Positions 16,267 to 24,700 of a stretch of 64,000 nt of DNA are shown piece after piece. The DNA is from Catellatospora bangladeshensis. Its GTDB lineage: Bacteria; Actinomycetota; Actinomycetes; Mycobacteriales; Micromonosporaceae. Where the stretch lies: contig NZ_BONF01000026.1 of assembly GCF_016862575.1 (NCBI RefSeq), forward strand, positions 112,804 through 176,803. The letters run 5' to 3'. The notes under the pieces are model-generated. The model saw only the letters and a program-made list of their open reading frames with translations. It had not been told where the DNA came from and did no database searches. Made by a program: the position numbers and the translations under genes. How positions within the stretch are numbered: position 1 is the stretch's first letter; each line of letters starts with the position of its first letter.

Positions 16267-16940
16267 CGCGGGTGCTGGTCGTCGACGACGACTTCATGGT
16301 GGCGCGGATCCACACCGGATTCGTGCAGCGCGTCGAGGGTTTCACCGTGGTGGGCGCGGCGCACACCGGCGCGGAGGCCCTCGCGGCGGTCGAGCGGCTG
16401 CGCCCGGACCTGGTGCTGCTGGACATCTACCTGCCCGACATCTCGGGGCTGGAGGTGCTGCGGCGGCTGCGGGAGGCGGCGTACCCGGTGGACGTGCTGG
16501 CGATCACGGCCGCGAGCGACGTGGAGACCATCCGGGCCGCGCTGCACGGCGGGGTCGTGCACTACATCATCAAGCCGTTCGCGGCCGACACGCTGCGCGA
16601 GCAGCTGGAACGGTACACAGCGCGGGTGCGGCGGCTCGCTGAGCAGCCGCGGGTGGGGCAGGCCGAGGTGGACAGACTGTTCGGCCTGACCGGGCAGTCC
16701 GGGGCGGCGCTGCCCAAGGGCCTGTCCCCCGCCACGGCGGACCTGGTCGCCGGGGTGCTGCGCGACAGCGGGCGGGACCTGTCGGCGGTGGAGTGCGCGG
16801 AGCTGGCCGGGCTGTCGCGGGTCAGCACCCGCCGCTACCTGGAGCACCTGGTCCGGTCCGGGCGGGCCGAGGTGCGGCTGCGTTACGGCGGCACCGGCCG
16901 CCCCGAGCACCGCTACACCTGGCACGGCTCGCAGCGGTGA
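16263..16940 (+). CDS. Response regulator, CitB/DcuR type
   Basis: The 225-residue protein has a receiver domain with acidic DDD at 8-10, the phosphorylation site Asp54 in LVLLDIYLPD, and Lys104 in YIIKPF. The C-terminal part (about 150-225) is the CitB/DcuR-type helix-turn-helix with ECAELAGLSRVSTRRYLEHLV and a wing (YGGTGRPEHRY). It is the partner of the kinase upstream, with a 4-base ATGA overlap. The predicted targets are the tct genes that converge on it from the right. Confidence 0.92.
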   Translation: MTRVLVVDDDFMVARIHTGFVQRVEGFTVVGAAHTGAEALAAVERLRPDLVLLDIYLPDISGLEVLRRLREAAYPVDVLAITAASDVETIRAALHGGVVHYIIKPFAADTLREQLERYTARVRRLAEQPRVGQAEVDRLFGLTGQSGAALPKGLSPATADLVAGVLRDSGRDLSAVECAELAGLSRVSTRRYLEHLVRSGRAEVRLRYGGTGRPEHRYTWHGSQR

Positions 16941-16975
16941 GCGGGCTGTGCCGGCAACACTCCGGCACAGCCCGC
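16941..16975. terminator. Bidirectional hairpin between the response regulator and tctA
   Basis: Perfect 14-bp arms (GCGGGCTGTGCCGG at 16941-16954 and its complement at 16962-16975) with a 7-base loop, filling the gap between two convergent genes. Confidence 0.85.
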
Positions 16976-16979
16976 GTTC

Positions 16980-18524
16980 TCAGTCGTCCTCGGCGAACGA
17001 CAGGCGCCGGGCGCCGCTGCCGCCGCGCAGCCGGGCCCACACCTTCGGCAGGTGCGGCAGCGCGAGCGCGACGACCGCCAGGGACAGCAGGGTCACCGTC
17101 AGCGGGCGGGTGACGAACACCGACAGGGCGCCGTCGGACAGCAGCAGCGCCCGGCGGAACTGGGTCTCCATCATCGGCCCGAGGATCAGCCCGAGGATCA
17201 CCGGCGCGATCGGGAAGTCGAACCGGCGCATGAACATGGCCAGCACGCCGATGGCGTACGCGATGAGCACGTCGACGACGCTGCCGGAGACGGCGTACAC
17301 GCCGAGGGTGGCGAAGACCAGGATGCCCGTGTACAGCAGCGGCCGGGGGATCTGCAGCACCTTGACCCAGATGCGGATGAGCGGCAGGTTCAGCGCCAGC
17401 AGCATCACGTTGCCGACGAACAGCGACGCGATGAGCGCCCAGACCAGGTCCGGGGACTTCTCGAACAGCTGCGGGCCGGGCGACAGGTCGAAGTAGCCGA
17501 ACGCGGCGAGCATGACCGCCGCCGTGGCCGAGGTCGGGATGCCGAGCGTGAGCAGCGGCACGAGCACGCCGGAGAAGGAGGCGTTGTTGGCGGCCTCCGG
17601 CCCGGCGACGCCCTCGATCGCGCCGTTGCCCCACTCGTCCCGGTGCTTGGAACGGCGTTTCTCGACGGTGTACGACAGGAAGGTGGGAATCTCGGCCCCG
17701 CCGGAGGGCAGCGCGCCGAAGGGGAACCCGAACAGGGTGCCGCGCAGCCAGGCGGGCCAGGACCGGGCCCAGTCCTGGCGGCTCAGCCACGCGAAGCCGC
17801 CCTTGGCCGGTTCCAGCGGCGCGACCTTGGCGGGCAGGTCCTTCAGGCGCGAGGCGATGTAGAGCGTCTCGCCGATGGCGAACAGGCCGACGATGACGGT
17901 GACGACGTCGACGCCGTCGAGCAGCTCGGGCACGCCGAAGGTGAAGCGGGCCTGACCGGTGAGCGAGTCGATGCCGACCAGGCCGAGGAACAGCCCGAAG
18001 GTCAGCGACATCAGGCCGCGGGGCAGGGACGCGCCGACCAGCGCGGTGACGGTGACCATGGCCAGCACCGCGAGGGCGAAGTAGTCCGAGGCACGGAACG
18101 TGACGGCGAAGCTCGCCATCGGTTCGGCGACGAACGCCAGCAGCACGGTGGAGATGGTCGCGGCCACGAACGAGCCGATCGCGGCGGTGGCCAGCGCGGC
18201 GCGGGCACGGCCGCGCTGGGCCATCCGGTATCCCTCGATCGAGGTGGCCACCGACGCCGACTCGCCCGGGGTGTTGAGCAGGATCGAGGTCGTCGACCCG
18301 CCGTACATGGCGCCGTAGTAGATGCCCGCGAACATGATCAGGGTGCCGGTGGGGTCGTCGAGCTGCAGCGACACGGGCAGCAGCAGCGCGATGGTGAGCG
18401 CCGGGCCGATGCCGGGCAGCACGCCGACCAGCGTGCCGATGGTGACGCCGATCGCGGCGTAGAGCAGGTTCTGCGGGCTCAGCACGGACGCGAAGCCGTC
18501 GAGCAGGCTGGACAGTGAACTCAT
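16980..18524 (-). CDS. tctA: Tripartite tricarboxylate transporter, large membrane subunit
   Basis: The 514-residue protein has about twelve membrane helices and the TctA signature regions: [20 protein letters not shown] near the N-terminus, [22 protein letters not shown], and [21 protein letters not shown]. It is the main translocating subunit of a secondary tripartite carrier for citrate-like carboxylates. Its ATG overlaps the tctB stop as ATGA. The operon order is tctC-tctB-tctA, and it faces the CitAB-type two-component genes. Confidence 0.93.
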   Translation of the reverse strand: MSSLSSLLDGFASVLSPQNLLYAAIGVTIGTLVGVLPGIGPALTIALLLPVSLQLDDPTGTLIMFAGIYYGAMYGGSTTSILLNTPGESASVATSIEGYRMAQRGRARAALATAAIGSFVAATISTVLLAFVAEPMASFAVTFRASDYFALAVLAMVTVTALVGASLPRGLMSLTFGLFLGLVGIDSLTGQARFTFGVPELLDGVDVVTVIVGLFAIGETLYIASRLKDLPAKVAPLEPAKGGFAWLSRQDWARSWPAWLRGTLFGFPFGALPSGGAEIPTFLSYTVEKRRSKHRDEWGNGAIEGVAGPEAANNASFSGVLVPLLTLGIPTSATAAVMLAAFGYFDLSPGPQLFEKSPDLVWALIASLFVGNVMLLALNLPLIRIWVKVLQIPRPLLYTGILVFATLGVYAVSGSVVDVLIAYAIGVLAMFMRRFDFPIAPVILGLILGPMMETQFRRALLLSDGALSVFVTRPLTVTLLSLAVVALALPHLPKVWARLRGGSGARRLSFAEDD

Positions 18525-19021
18525 AGGGGCAGCACTCCGGCGGGCAGGACGATGCCGAGCAGGCGGGTGAACACGAGGTAGACGCCCACGGACAGGCCCG
18601 CCGCGACGAGCAGGTCCCGCACGATCACCTCACGGACCGGGCGGGTGCTCAGCAGCCGCGCCGTGGCCAGGATGAAAGCCGCGGTGGCCAGGACGTAGCC
18701 GGTGACGGTGTACTTCAGCACGAGCGCGTACACGATCAGCGCGGCCAGCAGCAGCAACGGCGTACGCCAGCTGCCGCCGCCCTCGGCCGCCGCACCCCGG
18801 GCCTTGATCGACTCGGCGAGGTAGGCCAGCGACACCAGCACCCACAGCCCGGTCACGATGACCGGCGCCAGGGCAGGCCCGGACGGGGCGTAGCCGCGGT
18901 CGGCGGCCAGGGTGAGGGCCTGGGTGAACAGCAGCGCCCCGACGGCGAACAGCAGGCCCGCCGCGATGATGGGGCCGGGGGCGGCCTTGGCCGCCCCCGG
19001 GGTGTTCGCAGCGTCGGACAC
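18521..19021 (-). CDS. tctB: Tripartite tricarboxylate transporter, small membrane subunit
   Basis: The 166-residue protein has four predicted helices ([81 protein letters not shown]), the normal size and layout of TctB. The GTG start shares one base with the tctC stop (TAGTG), and its own stop overlaps the tctA start, so the three subunits are translationally coupled. Confidence 0.9.
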   Translation of the reverse strand: MSDAANTPGAAKAAPGPIIAAGLLFAVGALLFTQALTLAADRGYAPSGPALAPVIVTGLWVLVSLAYLAESIKARGAAAEGGGSWRTPLLLLAALIVYALVLKYTVTGYVLATAAFILATARLLSTRPVREVIVRDLLVAAGLSVGVYLVFTRLLGIVLPAGVLPL

Positions 19022-20043
19022 TAGCCGAGGCCGATCTCGGTCAGCACGGCCTTGATCCGGGTGTGCTCGTCGGCGAAGAAGGTGGTCGCCTCGCCGCCGG
19101 TGCGGTAGAAGTCGGTCCACTTCTTGTCGGTCAGCGCCTGCTGCCACTGGGCCGAGGCGTGCAGCTTGTCGACCATCGCGATGACGGCGGCCTTCTCGGC
19201 GTCGCTGATGCCGGGCGGGGCGACCAGGCCACGCCAGTTCATCAGCTCCAGGTCGTAGCCGGACTCCTTGATGCTCGGCGTCGGGGTGCCCAGCCCGGCG
19301 TCGCCGCCGGTCGCGCTCGACACCGCCAGCGCCCGCACGGTGCCGGCCTTGACCAGGTCGGCGAACTCGCTGGTGCCGGAGACCGCGACGCTGATGTCGC
19401 CGGACAGCAGCCCGGCCTTGGTCTCGCCGCCGCCTGAATAGGCGATGTACTGCTTGGCCACGGTCGACGCGTCCGCGCCCGCCGCCTTGGCCAGCAGCCC
19501 GACCAGGATCTGGTCGGTGCCGCCGGCGGAGCCGCCGCCCCACTTGACCGACGTCGGGTCGGCCTTGATGTCGTCGACCAGTTGCTTGAGCGTCTGGTAC
19601 TTGGAGTCGGACTTGACGACGATGACCTCGGACTCGGCGGTCAGCGTCGCGATCGGGGTGGTCTGCGACAGGTCCACCGGCGACTTGTTGGTCACCACGC
19701 CGCCGACCATCACCAGGCCGGTCACCATCAGCTGGTGGGCGTCGCCCTTGTGGCTGGTCACCAGCTCGGCCAGGCCGATCGTGCCGGCCGCGCCGGTGAC
19801 GTTGCGGACCTCGGCGGACTGGCCGCCGAGCAGCCCGGCGCCCTGCAGCGCCTGCTGCAGCGTGCGGGCGGTGGTGTCCCAGCCGCCGCCGGCTCCGGCC
19901 GGGGCCATGATCTGCAGGGTCTTGCTCGGGTACGCGACCGCCGAGCCCGCGGGGGCGTTCGGGTCGCCGACCGACTGCTCGGCACACGCGGTCGTGGCCA
20001 GCAGCAGCGCCGGGAGGGCGGCCACGAGAGTACGTCTGAGCAT
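19021..20043 (-). CDS. tctC: Tripartite tricarboxylate transporter, substrate-binding lipoprotein
   Basis: The 340-residue protein has a lipoprotein signal (LPALLLATTAC, Cys20) and the TctC fold: LQIMAPAGAGGGWDTTARTL, VRNVTGAAGTIGLAELV, KQLVDDIKADPTSVKWGGGS and LELMNWRGLVAPPGIS. It delivers a carboxylate to TctAB. I chose ATG 20043, which has GGAG 11 bases upstream; a GTG at 20064 is an alternative that adds seven residues. The gene is divergent from the PadR-type regulator, with a perfect palindrome in between. Confidence 0.92.
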   Translation of the reverse strand: MLRRTLVAALPALLLATTACAEQSVGDPNAPAGSAVAYPSKTLQIMAPAGAGGGWDTTARTLQQALQGAGLLGGQSAEVRNVTGAAGTIGLAELVTSHKGDAHQLMVTGLVMVGGVVTNKSPVDLSQTTPIATLTAESEVIVVKSDSKYQTLKQLVDDIKADPTSVKWGGGSAGGTDQILVGLLAKAAGADASTVAKQYIAYSGGGETKAGLLSGDISVAVSGTSEFADLVKAGTVRALAVSSATGGDAGLGTPTPSIKESGYDLELMNWRGLVAPPGISDAEKAAVIAMVDKLHASAQWQQALTDKKWTDFYRTGGEATTFFADEHTRIKAVLTEIGLG

Positions 20044-20174
20044 GAGGGGTTTTGCTCCTGTCACATCGGTGTGGCAAACGTGTTACGCACCATGCCGGAG
20101 CCCGTGACCGCGGTCACGCTTGTGAAGACTGAGAGCGTATTGGTCTTTCTGGTCGCAGCGCCGCGTTCTGTTAA

Positions 20175-20193
20175 CTTCTACAGCCTGTAGAAG
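20175..20193. promoter_or_regulatory. Perfect 19-bp palindrome, likely operator for the PadR-type regulator
   Basis: CTTCTACAG-C-CTGTAGAAG is a perfect dyad with 9-bp arms. It lies 15 bases before the start of the regulator gene at 20208 and about 130 bases from the tctC start, and its left part recurs in the fbpA promoter (11100-11116). I infer autoregulation and control of tctCBA. Confidence 0.65.
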
Positions 20194-20207
20194 TCGACGG
20201 AGGCCGC

Positions 20208-20732
20208 ATGACGTTCACGCTCGAAGACGTCCTGCTGGTCCTGCTCCACCAGCAGCCGTCGACCGCGTTCGACCTGCAGGCCCGCCACCAGCGCATCGTC
20301 GGCCCCCGCGCCGCCGTCGGGCTGCCCCGCGTGCTCGCGGCGGTCAACCGGCTGCGCCGCAGCGGCGATCTGGCCGAGGACCGCTCCCCGCCGGTGTCGG
20401 CGCGGCTTGCCAACCGCACCATGCTCTCGGTCACCGAGGCAGGCTGCCGACGGCAGAAGGCCCGCCTGATCACCGTCGACGCCAACGCGACCGCCGACGA
20501 CCTGGTCCTGCAGGGGCTGCTCGCCCTCGACGCCGACCAGGCCGACTTCGACGAGTTCACCTCGCGGGCGCAGGCACTGCTGCGGGTGCGGCAGGGGCAG
20601 CTGGAGTCTCATGCCGCCTCCGCGACGGAGGCCGCCCGCGTCGCGTTCGAACGGGAGATCCTGCGGGCGCTGGTCGTCTGGCTGCACCAGCTCCCCGCCC
20701 AGCGCGTGCACGGCCGCGAACCCGCGGCCTGA
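20208..20732 (+). CDS. PadR-family transcriptional regulator
   Basis: The 174-residue protein has an N-terminal winged helix of PadR type (LEDVLLVLLHQQPSTAFDLQ, LPRVLAAVNRLRRSGDLAED, TMLSVTEAGCRRQKARL) and a C-terminal helical dimerisation domain of the Vir_act_alpha_C kind (LLALDADQADFDEF, EREILRALVVWLHQL). A CGGAGG ribosome site precedes the ATG. It is divergent from tctCBA and sits next to a perfect palindrome whose left part is repeated at fbpA, so it is a candidate regulator of both carboxylate and iron uptake. Confidence 0.8.
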   Translation: MTFTLEDVLLVLLHQQPSTAFDLQARHQRIVGPRAAVGLPRVLAAVNRLRRSGDLAEDRSPPVSARLANRTMLSVTEAGCRRQKARLITVDANATADDLVLQGLLALDADQADFDEFTSRAQALLRVRQGQLESHAASATEAARVAFEREILRALVVWLHQLPAQRVHGREPAA

Positions 20733-20739
20733 CCTCAGC

Positions 20740-21213
20740 TCAGGCGGCGCCGTCCCCGCCGGTGGCGGGTTCACGGGAGAACAGCGGACGGGAGAAGTCC
20801 GGGCGGCCGGTACGCAGCAGCGCGTGGTAGATCAGCGACGCGCTGAACGAGAGATAGCAGCCGATGGCGGCGAAGGCGTAGACGTTGTCGGCGGGCTCCG
20901 GGCTCCTGCGCACCATCACCATGGCCATCACCCCGAACCCGGCGGCCAGCAGCAGGGCCCACAGGATCACCGCCCAGCGCGGGGCCGGGGCCAGCATCCA
21001 GCGCAGGAAACGCCACATCGCCCGTGGATCCTGCCCGGACCGCCCGAGTGCGTAGAACATGCCCGGCATCGTCACGCCGAGGGTCAGCGTCATCGGCACG
21101 ATCAGCAGCGCAGCCGACTCCGGCGCCGAGGGCAGGCTCCAGACGGCCACGGCCGCGCATCCGGCCGAGACCACCCAGGCGGCCCGCCGCAGCCATGTCC
21201 AGAGCACGTTCAT
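20740..21213 (-). CDS. Four-helix membrane protein of unknown function
   Basis: The 157-residue protein has about four hydrophobic segments (LRRAAWVVSAGCAAVAVWSL; AALLIVPMTLTLGVTMPGMF; WAVILWALLLAAGFGVMAMV; VYAFAAIGCYLSFSASLIYH) and a short polar tail. No family is recognised. I chose ATG 21213 (MNVLWTWLRR); a GTG at 21222 is possible and neither has a clear ribosome site. It ends 7 bases from the stop of the PadR-type gene, which converges on it. Confidence 0.65.
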   Translation of the reverse strand: MNVLWTWLRRAAWVVSAGCAAVAVWSLPSAPESAALLIVPMTLTLGVTMPGMFYALGRSGQDPRAMWRFLRWMLAPAPRWAVILWALLLAAGFGVMAMVMVRRSPEPADNVYAFAAIGCYLSFSASLIYHALLRTGRPDFSRPLFSREPATGGDGAA

Positions 21214-21266
21214 CGAGGTCACGCGCAGATCGTACGGATGCTGTCAACCTCGCGGCCGCCCCTCCT

Positions 21267-22367
21267 TCACGCGAGCTGCTCGATCAGATCGGCGGCGGTG
21301 TCCGCGCCGTCGGCGGCACGGATCTGCGCGCCGAGCCTGGCCGCCGCGTCCCGGTGCGGGCCGTCGGCGAGCATGCGGGTGATCGCGGCCCGGATCTCGG
21401 CGACCGACGCGGATCTGGCCAGCACCTCGGCGGCGCCCTGCCCGGCCACGGCCCGTGCGACGTCGGGCTGGTCGCCCAGCGGGGACATCGGGATGAGCAC
21501 CATGGGCAGGTCGTGGGCCAGGGCCAGCATCGTGGTGCTGTGCCCGGCATGGCCGACGACCAGGGAGACGGTAGGGAGGATCTCGGCGTGGGGCACGAAC
21601 CGGTGCACCTCCACGTTGGCCGGGGCGCGCACGTCCTCGGGCGCGGTCGCGTGGCCGGTGGTCAGCACGACCTGCACGGGCAGGTCGGCGACGGCGTCCA
21701 GGACGGCCTGCAGGACGGCGGTCTGGCCGGCGTAGAAGATGGTGCTGAGGCTGATCAGGATGCGCGGCTGGGCGGCCTCGTGCCGCACCGGGGCTGGGGC
21801 GCCCATCGGCCAGACCGGTCCGGCGTAGCGCAGCGTGGAGGGCACCGAGGCGGCCTCGTCCAAATCGGCGAGCCCGGCGAGAATGCTCAGGTCGGCCTTG
21901 CCCCACAGCCGCGTCGGCCCCATCCCCCGCAGCCGCCCGACGAACCCGACGGCGCCGGAGCTGAAGGAGCCGCCGAGGTATCCGTACACCGTGTGCATGA
22001 GGGCGACGTGCGGGACGCCGAGGCGCTGCGCGGCCAGGAACGGGCCGAGCAGCATGCAGTCGAGCACCATGACGTCGGCCGGCGAGCGGCGGTGCGCCTC
22101 GATCACGTCGGCGGTGCTGCGCTTGGACGTGAACAGGCGGACGTAGTTCCAGGACCAGCGGGCCACGCTGGTGGGCGCGGTCGCCGACCAGCGCCCGGCG
22201 TGCCGGTAGGGCTCGAACGGCAGCCCGGCCGCCTCGACGGCCGCCCGCTGCTGCGGGTGGCCCAGCACCCGGACCTGGTGGCCGCGCCGGTGCAGCCGGG
22301 CGGCGACGCCGAGCACCGGCGGCACGTTGCCGCCACCGTCCCAGGTGGTGAACAGAAACGAGGGCAT
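21267..22367 (-). CDS. MGT-type glycosyltransferase (GT1, macrolide/antibiotic glycosyltransferase-like)
   Basis: The 366-residue protein is a GT-B fold nucleotide-sugar glycosyltransferase. It starts MPSFLFTTWDGGGNVPPVLG, followed by LHRRGHQVRVLGHPQQR, a typical GT1 acceptor-side N-domain, and has the donor-side C-terminal motif VVGHAGHSTTMLALAHDLPM with SPLGDQPDVARAVAGQGAA. A Ser-rich first-half loop (LISLSTIFYAGQ) replaces the usual SLGT segment. It likely glycosylates a small hydrophobic compound in the cytosol, as in antibiotic tailoring or self-protection. Start ATG 22367 has GGAG upstream. No sugar or polyketide genes lie nearby, so the acceptor is unknown. Confidence 0.85.
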   Translation of the reverse strand: MPSFLFTTWDGGGNVPPVLGVAARLHRRGHQVRVLGHPQQRAAVEAAGLPFEPYRHAGRWSATAPTSVARWSWNYVRLFTSKRSTADVIEAHRRSPADVMVLDCMLLGPFLAAQRLGVPHVALMHTVYGYLGGSFSSGAVGFVGRLRGMGPTRLWGKADLSILAGLADLDEAASVPSTLRYAGPVWPMGAPAPVRHEAAQPRILISLSTIFYAGQTAVLQAVLDAVADLPVQVVLTTGHATAPEDVRAPANVEVHRFVPHAEILPTVSLVVGHAGHSTTMLALAHDLPMVLIPMSPLGDQPDVARAVAGQGAAEVLARSASVAEIRAAITRMLADGPHRDAAARLGAQIRAADGADTAADLIEQLA

Positions 22368-22535
22368 CCTGACTCTCCGGCAGCGGCGGCAACCCAGCGG
22401 GCAGTACTCGATCATTATCAATGCCGGTCGACGCCGCCCCAACACCGCCCGTCCTTCTGCGGATCGCCCTGGCCAATCCCAGAAAGGCAGGGAAGCTCTC
22501 TTGCACGGATTGGTCTGTAATGCAAAGCTAACTTC

Positions 22536-23267
22536 ATGACAGACGAATCCGCTCCACGCGAGGACTCCCCTCGCGAGCTGCTGGCGGCCGTACGCGACCT
22601 GACGCGCCAGGTCCGGGCCGCCCAGCGGGCCACCTGGTTCCCGCTGCTGGTGTTCGCGGCGATCACCCTGATCGCGATACCCGTCTACCGTTACGCCCCC
22701 TACCTCGACGTGTTCGACACCTGCCGCTCGCAGGGCAACCACACGGTCTGCGCCGGGGAGAACCCCACGGTGCTCGGATACTGGACTGTCGCGCTGGTGG
22801 CGGCCTACGCGCTGATCGCGGGCTTCTACCTCAGGCAGGCACGGCGGCGCGGGGTGGGCACGCCCGTGCGCCCGTACATCGTCGTCGGCATCATCCTGGC
22901 CGTCCTCATGGCGGCCGCGTCGATCTGGCTGATCTACCATCCGCTGCCGCCCCTCCCCGCCGATCCCTTCTCCACGGAACCGACCTACCCCACCCCCGGG
23001 CCGGGGGGTTGGCTGGTCCTTGGGCTGGCCAGTCCCGGGTCGGTGATCGGCCTGGCCCTGTTGGTGCTCGCGTGGGTGGAACGGCACTGGGCGCTGCTCG
23101 CGTTCAGCCTCGGCTACCTGGCGATCGGATTGGTGCAGGGCGCTCAGGTCATCCACACGTCGTCGCCGTGGTTCTTCCTGCCGTATCTGCTCGTCCCGGC
23201 CGGGATGCTGCTGCTGGGCGCCGCCGCGTTCGCCTGGTTCCGACCGGCTGCGCAGGTCCCCGCATGA
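22536..23267 (+). CDS. Multi-pass membrane protein co-transcribed with an HTH regulator
   Basis: The 243-residue protein starts with a charged N-terminus (MTDESAPREDSPRELLAAVR) then has about six membrane helices, with a short extracellular loop carrying two Cys (DTCRSQGNHTVCAG) that could form a disulfide. No family is recognised. Its stop overlaps the start of the winged-helix gene as ATGA, a pairing often seen when a small regulator controls a membrane protein of its own operon. Upstream, TTGCA and TGCAA (22501-22525) form a weak dyad. Confidence 0.75.
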   Translation: MTDESAPREDSPRELLAAVRDLTRQVRAAQRATWFPLLVFAAITLIAIPVYRYAPYLDVFDTCRSQGNHTVCAGENPTVLGYWTVALVAAYALIAGFYLRQARRRGVGTPVRPYIVVGIILAVLMAAASIWLIYHPLPPLPADPFSTEPTYPTPGPGGWLVLGLASPGSVIGLALLVLAWVERHWALLAFSLGYLAIGLVQGAQVIHTSSPWFFLPYLLVPAGMLLLGAAAFAWFRPAAQVPA

Positions 23268-23596
23268 TGACCGAGCACCCCGCCAACGGCCTCGACGACG
23301 TCGTCCACCAGCGCGTCCGGCTCGGCATCATGGCCATCGCGCACCAGGCCCGGCAGGTCGAGTTCGGGTTCCTGCGCACCACCCTGCAGCTGACCGCGGG
23401 CAACCTCGGGCAGCACCTGACCGTCCTGGAGAAGGCCGAGCTGATCCAGATCGAGAAGGGTTACGAGGGCAAGCGGCCCCGCACCTGGGTCACCCTCACG
23501 GCCGCCGGGCAGGCCGCCCTGCGCAACGAGATCACGCAGCTCAAGCAGCTCATCCAGCAGGTCGAGCAGGTGGACGGCACCCCGGCCGCAGACTGA
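23264..23596 (+). CDS. Winged-helix transcriptional regulator (HTH_34/MarR-like)
   Basis: The 110-residue protein is a compact winged-helix regulator: VRLGIMAIAHQARQVEFGFL, LQLTAGNLGQHLTVLEKAEL (recognition region) and GKRPRTWVTLTAAGQAAL (wing). This matches the small PF13601-type proteins that usually pair with a membrane protein encoded just upstream, as here (ATGA overlap). It probably regulates its own operon. A strong hairpin follows immediately. Confidence 0.85.
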   Translation: MMTEHPANGLDDVVHQRVRLGIMAIAHQARQVEFGFLRTTLQLTAGNLGQHLTVLEKAELIQIEKGYEGKRPRTWVTLTAAGQAALRNEITQLKQLIQQVEQVDGTPAAD

Positions 23597-23601
23597 CGGG
23601 G

Positions 23602-23643
23602 GCGCGCTGCAGGCTGACCCGATCCGGTCCGCCTGCAGCGCGC
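23602..23643 (+). terminator. Hairpin terminator after the HTH regulator
   Basis: Perfect 13-bp arms (GCGCGCTGCAGGC at 23602-23614 and its complement at 23631-23643) with a 16-base loop, six bases after the stop. It also separates this operon from the lower-GC island that begins at 23708. Confidence 0.8.
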
Positions 23644-23707
23644 TGCCAGCCAATCCGGCGTCGGCTCACTCGAGAGGCTGGCTGGGTGCTGGCGGCCGTT
23701 CACCCTG

Positions 23708-24637
23708 TCATGCGGTCAGAAGCGCCTGCATGGCGTCCGCAGCGACCACACAGCGGAACCCCGTGTCGTCATCAAACATCGAAGCATCCGCGTCATTGAA
23801 GTTTGAGGGAGTAGCGCGCTCAAACCCGCTGGTGAAGGCGCTGCCTTTGAGCTCGTAACGCCCTGGCGTCGTCTCAGTCCGACACCACTCCCACACGTTG
23901 CCGCAAAGATCGTAAACTCCGTAGACGCTCGTACCGCTCTGGTAGCGGCCGACGGGCGTCGTGGTCCCGATGCCACCTTCGCGTACGTTGCACTTGGCTG
24001 GCGTCCGCTGGTTTCCCCAGGGATACACGCTTCCTCGCGTACCTCGCGCGGTCTTCTCCCACTGCTGCGAGGTGGGCAGGCTCTTATCCGCCCAACGCGC
24101 GTAGTCGCTGGCGTCGTTCCAGGTCACGAAGACCACCGGATGATTTGATAGCTCCGAAGGACAGATACCTCCTGGCCAGTGCGCGGGCTGCTGGTGACCA
24201 GTCGCTTCAACGAACCGCGAGTAGTCCGCGTTCGTCATGGGGTACACGTCGATGTAGAAGCCGGGAAGCCAAACCGGCTCGTCGCTTGGCCCGCTGAGAT
24301 AGACACCAGCATCGACGAGCGCCATCAGCTTGCCATCGGCCGGATGGCGGACGTGGGCTATTTCAGGCGCAGACGCCTGTTCAGGTATGGCAGCGAGTAC
24401 CGACGCATCGACCAGCAATGCAAAGCGTGCACGCGCGTCTTCTCCCGCGTGGTCGAGGGACGTATCGAGAGCTGCCTGATTCATGGGCCGTGGCTTGATC
24501 GACTTTCCGCCCGCTTCCCACTTGGACACCATGCGATCCGACACGCCCAGATGCTCCGCGAACTCCCTAACACTCATTCGACGTGCTTCGCGAAGCGCCC
24601 GGACCTCACTTCCGGACCACTGGCGAACGGTGGCCAC
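23708..24637 (-). CDS. XRE-type HTH fused to an FGE-fold (formylglycine-generating-enzyme-like) domain
   Basis: The 309-residue protein has an N-terminal helix-turn-helix (about 8-50: VRALREARRMSVREFAEHLG, VSDRMVSKWEAGG) and a C-terminal SUMF1/FGE-sulfatase fold (about 95-305) with GFYIDVYPMTNADYSRFVEA, HPVVFVTWNDASDYARWA, LPTSQQWEKTARG, VYPWGNQ, YDLCGNVWEWC and DTGFRCV. The catalytic RGGSxxC-x4-C region of true FGE is replaced by KGSAFTSGFERATPSNF, so the copper-binding Cys pair is missing and formylglycine formation is unlikely. It may sense a ligand or bind a peptide. It lies downstream of the class IV aminotransferase on the same strand, next to the RiPP-like genes. Confidence 0.85.
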   Translation of the reverse strand: MATVRQWSGSEVRALREARRMSVREFAEHLGVSDRMVSKWEAGGKSIKPRPMNQAALDTSLDHAGEDARARFALLVDASVLAAIPEQASAPEIAHVRHPADGKLMALVDAGVYLSGPSDEPVWLPGFYIDVYPMTNADYSRFVEATGHQQPAHWPGGICPSELSNHPVVFVTWNDASDYARWADKSLPTSQQWEKTARGTRGSVYPWGNQRTPAKCNVREGGIGTTTPVGRYQSGTSVYGVYDLCGNVWEWCRTETTPGRYELKGSAFTSGFERATPSNFNDADASMFDDDTGFRCVVAADAMQALLTA

Positions 24638-24700
24638 CTGCGGCTCCTTCAGTCGATGTCGCCGGTCAGCGCATCGCTAGAGATGTCGATGCGAAGCTCA

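Noticed and set aside
22501..22525. Weak dyad TTGCA...TGCAA upstream of the membrane protein/HTH operon
   Set aside because: Arms are only 5 bp and may be chance; not listed as an operator.
23708..24637. Reading the FGE-fold protein as a sulfatase-maturing enzyme
   Set aside because: The catalytic Cys pair is absent and no sulfatase gene lies nearby.
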